Positions 6,046-7,857 of a DNA stretch of 7,857 nt are shown in pieces. Within the stretch, counting starts at the first letter, position 1. Each line of letters opens with the position of its first letter. This DNA is from an uncultured Coriobacteriaceae bacterium (GTDB lineage: Bacteria > Actinomycetota > Coriobacteriia > Coriobacteriales > Atopobiaceae). The DNA lies in the NCBI GenBank assembly GCA_900543875.1, contig UQSV01000065.1, forward strand, positions 1-7,857. Direction: 5' to 3'. A model generated the notes under the pieces. That model saw nothing but the letters and a program-made list of their open reading frames with translations. It ran no database searches and was not told the DNA's origin. A program made the translations under genes and the position numbers.

Positions 6046-6188
6046 GGTTGGCTCCTTATGTGTGTCGCTAGCTGCGGCGAATTGGTTGTGAGGGGAGTGT
6101 CGGGCGGCCCCTCGTGGTCGTACACTAGACAAGCCAATAGGATAGCCCGCGAGGAGCGTCGCGGGCCAAACGGATGGGGTGAGCGGGC
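6046..6188. promoter_or_regulatory. Divergent intergenic region between the hydrolase operon and tilS
   Basis: These 143 bases must hold promoters for both directions, but no hexamer pair is convincing. Weak -10-like candidates are TACACT (6121-6126) and TAGGAT (6138-6143) on plus, with TATCCT (6144-6139) on minus. Two hairpins are visible. One is GAGGGG/CCCCTC (6090-6095 with 6108-6113). The other is GCCCGCG/CGCGGGC (6145-6151 with 6160-6166), whose eight-base loop shows AGGAG. The second lies in the expected tilS leader, 23 bases before the start codon. Confidence 0.4.
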
Positions 6189-7751
6189 GTGGCGAGCGTG
6201 AGCAGCAGGTATGGCTCGGGTCAGGCCTTCGAGCGTCCAAGCGGCCGCGCCGGTGCCGAGAAGCTTGGCCCCGTGGTGCTCATGGTCTCGGGCGGCGCGG
6301 ACTCAACGGCGCTGCTCGTGCTGGCCGCGACGGGCGACCTCGACATCGACGACGGGCGCGGACGTGCGCGCATCGCCCGTGAGCGCCTGCATGTTCTGCA
6401 CGTAAACCACCAGCTCAGGGGTGCCGATGCCGATGCCGACGAGCGCTTTGTGCGCGAGCTCTCCGAGAGTCTGGGGGTCCCTGTAACGGTGCGCCGGGTC
6501 GACGTGGCGGTGCTTGCTGCCTCTGCCGAGTGGGGCGACTCCAACGTCGAGAACGTGGCACGCGAGGTGCGCTATGCCTCGGCAAACCACCTGGCAAACG
6601 AGCTGTGCGCCGAGGCGGGGCTGCCAAGGTCGAGCGCGCGCATCGTCACGGCGCACACGGCGAACGATCGCACCGAGACGTTCTTCATGCACGCCATCAA
6701 GGGGTCGGGCACGCAGGGGCTCTCCTCGATTCCGCGCCGCCGCAACCGTATCGTGCGGCCTCTTCTGGACATGACCCACGAGCAGCTGTGCGACCTGCTG
6801 CGTATGCGTGGCATCGAATGGCATGAGGACGCCACGAACGCCGATACCCACTACCTGCGCAACTTCGTGAGGCATGAGATCGTGCCGCTTGCCCGCCAGC
6901 GCAACCCGCGGCTGTTCGAGTCGATGGCCTCCACCTGCGAGATTCTCTCGGACGAGGACTCCTATCTCACGCAGGTGGCCGCGCGTGCCTACCGTGCCCT
7001 CGAGCGGCGGCGCGCGAACGGCCTGGTTGCCCTCGATGCCGCGCGCCTCGCTGCGACCGACGTGGCGATTGCGCGCCGGGTCGTGCGGATGGCGGTCGCG
7101 AAGGCGTGCCCCGAGTGCCGCATCGAGGCGGGTCACGTGGCGCGCGTGCTGCAGATCGTTGCCGCTGGCACGGGGTCCGCCACGTTGCCGAGCGGGGTCG
7201 ATGTCCGCGTGAGCTACGGGGCGCTGAGCATCAGGGCGCGCGAGGCGCAGGGGCTGGGCGAGACGAGCGGCTGGCTCGAGGTGCCGTCGCTCGCGGGCGC
7301 TGTTGGCAAGTCGGCCACCATTGCGGCCCCGGGCCAGGTGGGCGAGCTCGACCTTGCGGCGGGGACGCTCTCGGCGAGGCTGCGCGAGCTCACGGTGGGA
7401 AGCGACCCCGTGGCGGTGGCAAGGGCGCACGCGCGCGAGTGGGAGGGCTTCTCGGTTCTGCTCGACGCCGCCGCGTGTGGCGTGGGACAGCTGGGCGGCA
7501 GGCTATGGGTCTCTGGCCCGGAGCTTGGCGAAGTGCTGTGTCCCCTGGGGATGCATGGGCAGTCGAAGAAGCTGTCCGACCTGCTCATCGATGCCAAGGT
7601 CGAGGCGAGCCTGCGCGGTGCGGTGCCCGTGGTGCGCAGTGGTGTTGGCGGACCTGTCGTGTGGGTGGCGCCCCTGCGAGCCGATGAGCGCGCCCGCGTC
7701 ACGAGCGCCACCCGCGTTGCCCTCGAACTCTCGTGGCGGCCCAACGAGTAG
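6189..7751 (+). CDS. tilS: tRNA(Ile)-lysidine synthetase
   Basis: TilS joins lysine to C34 of the tRNA-Ile with anticodon CAU using ATP, switching it from AUG to AUA reading and from Met to Ile identity; it is cytoplasmic and normally essential. The 520-residue product has the N-type PP-loop SGGADS (34-39), the HVNHQLRG segment (71-78), NVENVAREVRY (119-129), a TAHTANDRTET block (154-164), DATNAD and YLRNFVRHEIVPL (222-234), and a TilS C-terminal domain (about 430-518, including GQSKKLSDLLID and PVVWVAP). The start is uncertain: GTG 6189 has only a GGGGTGA-like site upstream, and GTG 6198 (codon 4) is possible. The 154-164 block departs from the common HHADDQxET form, having T for the second H, N for the second D and R for Q. 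In related actinobacteria tilS is often followed by hpt and ftsH; here an IS-like end follows 53 bases after the stop. Confidence 0.93.
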   Translation: MASVSSRYGSGQAFERPSGRAGAEKLGPVVLMVSGGADSTALLVLAATGDLDIDDGRGRARIARERLHVLHVNHQLRGADADADERFVRELSESLGVPVTVRRVDVAVLAASAEWGDSNVENVAREVRYASANHLANELCAEAGLPRSSARIVTAHTANDRTETFFMHAIKGSGTQGLSSIPRRRNRIVRPLLDMTHEQLCDLLRMRGIEWHEDATNADTHYLRNFVRHEIVPLARQRNPRLFESMASTCEILSDEDSYLTQVAARAYRALERRRANGLVALDAARLAATDVAIARRVVRMAVAKACPECRIEAGHVARVLQIVAAGTGSATLPSGVDVRVSYGALSIRAREAQGLGETSGWLEVPSLAGAVGKSATIAAPGQVGELDLAAGTLSARLRELTVGSDPVAVARAHAREWEGFSVLLDAAACGVGQLGGRLWVSGPELGEVLCPLGMHGQSKKLSDLLIDAKVEASLRGAVPVVRSGVGGPVVWVAPLRADERARVTSATRVALELSWRPNE

Positions 7752-7804
7752 GGCTTGTTTGCTTGCGCGCCTTTGCTAAACAGAAGGGCACCCAGCCATA
7801 AGGT

Positions 7805-7857
7805 TGAACCGCCTCCCATTTCTTGGACGGAAAACTAAAGTCCGAGGAATGGGAGGC
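7805..7857 (+). mobile_element. Probable left end of an IS3-family (IS150-group) insertion sequence, cut by the window
   Basis: The segment starts with TGAACCGCCTCCCATTTC and continues TTGGACGG. This resembles the left terminus of IS150-group elements as recalled, which start with TG, then a CCCATTTT-like stretch and TTGGACGA. No transposase gene is visible because the window stops within the first 53 bases. The position just behind the tilS stop would be a permissive insertion site. The boundary at 7805 is inferred from the terminal TG only; the right end and target duplication lie outside. A long tilS terminator is the main alternative. Confidence 0.5.
7811..7857. repeat. 18-bp stem inverted repeat at the right edge
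   Basis: The left arm 7811-7828 (GCCTCCCATTTCTTGGAC) pairs with 7840-7857 (GTCCGAGGAATGGGAGGC) at all 18 positions if two G-U pairs are allowed, with an 11-base A-rich loop. As RNA this is a very stable hairpin. Its distal arm ends in GGGAGGC, a Shine-Dalgarno-like sequence. Whether a T-run follows cannot be seen, so a terminator role for tilS remains open. Confidence 0.8.

Noticed and set aside
1..7857. CRISPR array, toxin-antitoxin pair or other defence system
   Set aside because: No regularly spaced repeats, no paired small toxin/antitoxin frames and no defence domains were found.

Overview
The window is GC-rich DNA, most likely from a Gram-positive actinobacterium of the class Coriobacteriia (Olsenella/Atopobium/Collinsella-like). 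This placement is an inference. It rests on the strong G/C preference at codon third positions, the wording of the seryl-tRNA synthetase N-terminus, a PknB-type kinase, and the absence of any Gram-negative signature. No database search was possible.

Layout from left to right: (1) 1-1061, minus strand: most of a PknB-like Ser/Thr protein kinase, cut by the window edge just as its transmembrane helix begins. (2) 1211-1377, plus strand: a complete tRNA-Leu(CAG) unit with promoter, gene carrying an encoded CCA end, and strong terminator. (3) 1376-1600: a gene-free spacer with a large imperfect inverted repeat and a GC-rich hairpin. (4) 1608-1862, minus strand: a small single-span membrane protein with an acidic tail, divergent from serS. 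A perfectly palindromic -10-like element lies between them. (5) 1973-3259, plus strand: serS, with a structured leader and a strong terminator. (6) 3416-6045, minus strand: a two-gene operon. The first gene is a YfeW/PBP4B-like serine beta-lactamase-fold hydrolase with an extra N-terminal beta-rich domain. The second, overlapping by GTGA, is a YycJ/WalJ-type metallo-beta-lactamase-fold nuclease. (7) 6189-7751, plus strand: tilS, tRNA-Ile lysidine synthetase, divergent from that operon. (8) 7805-7857: a long hairpin-forming end that looks like the left terminus of an IS3-family (IS150-group) insertion sequence running out of the window.

The content is mostly core: translation fidelity (serS, tilS, tRNA-Leu), signalling (kinase) and wall or DNA-repair-related hydrolases. 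I found no convincing new multi-gene system. The points most worth following up are the IS end whose hairpin would mask a ribosome-binding-like sequence, the symmetric divergent promoter at serS, a repeated TGCCGAGAA-type motif around the kinase/tRNA spacer, the non-RD catalytic loop of the kinase, and the fused domain on a YfeW-like hydrolase that lacks a signal peptide.
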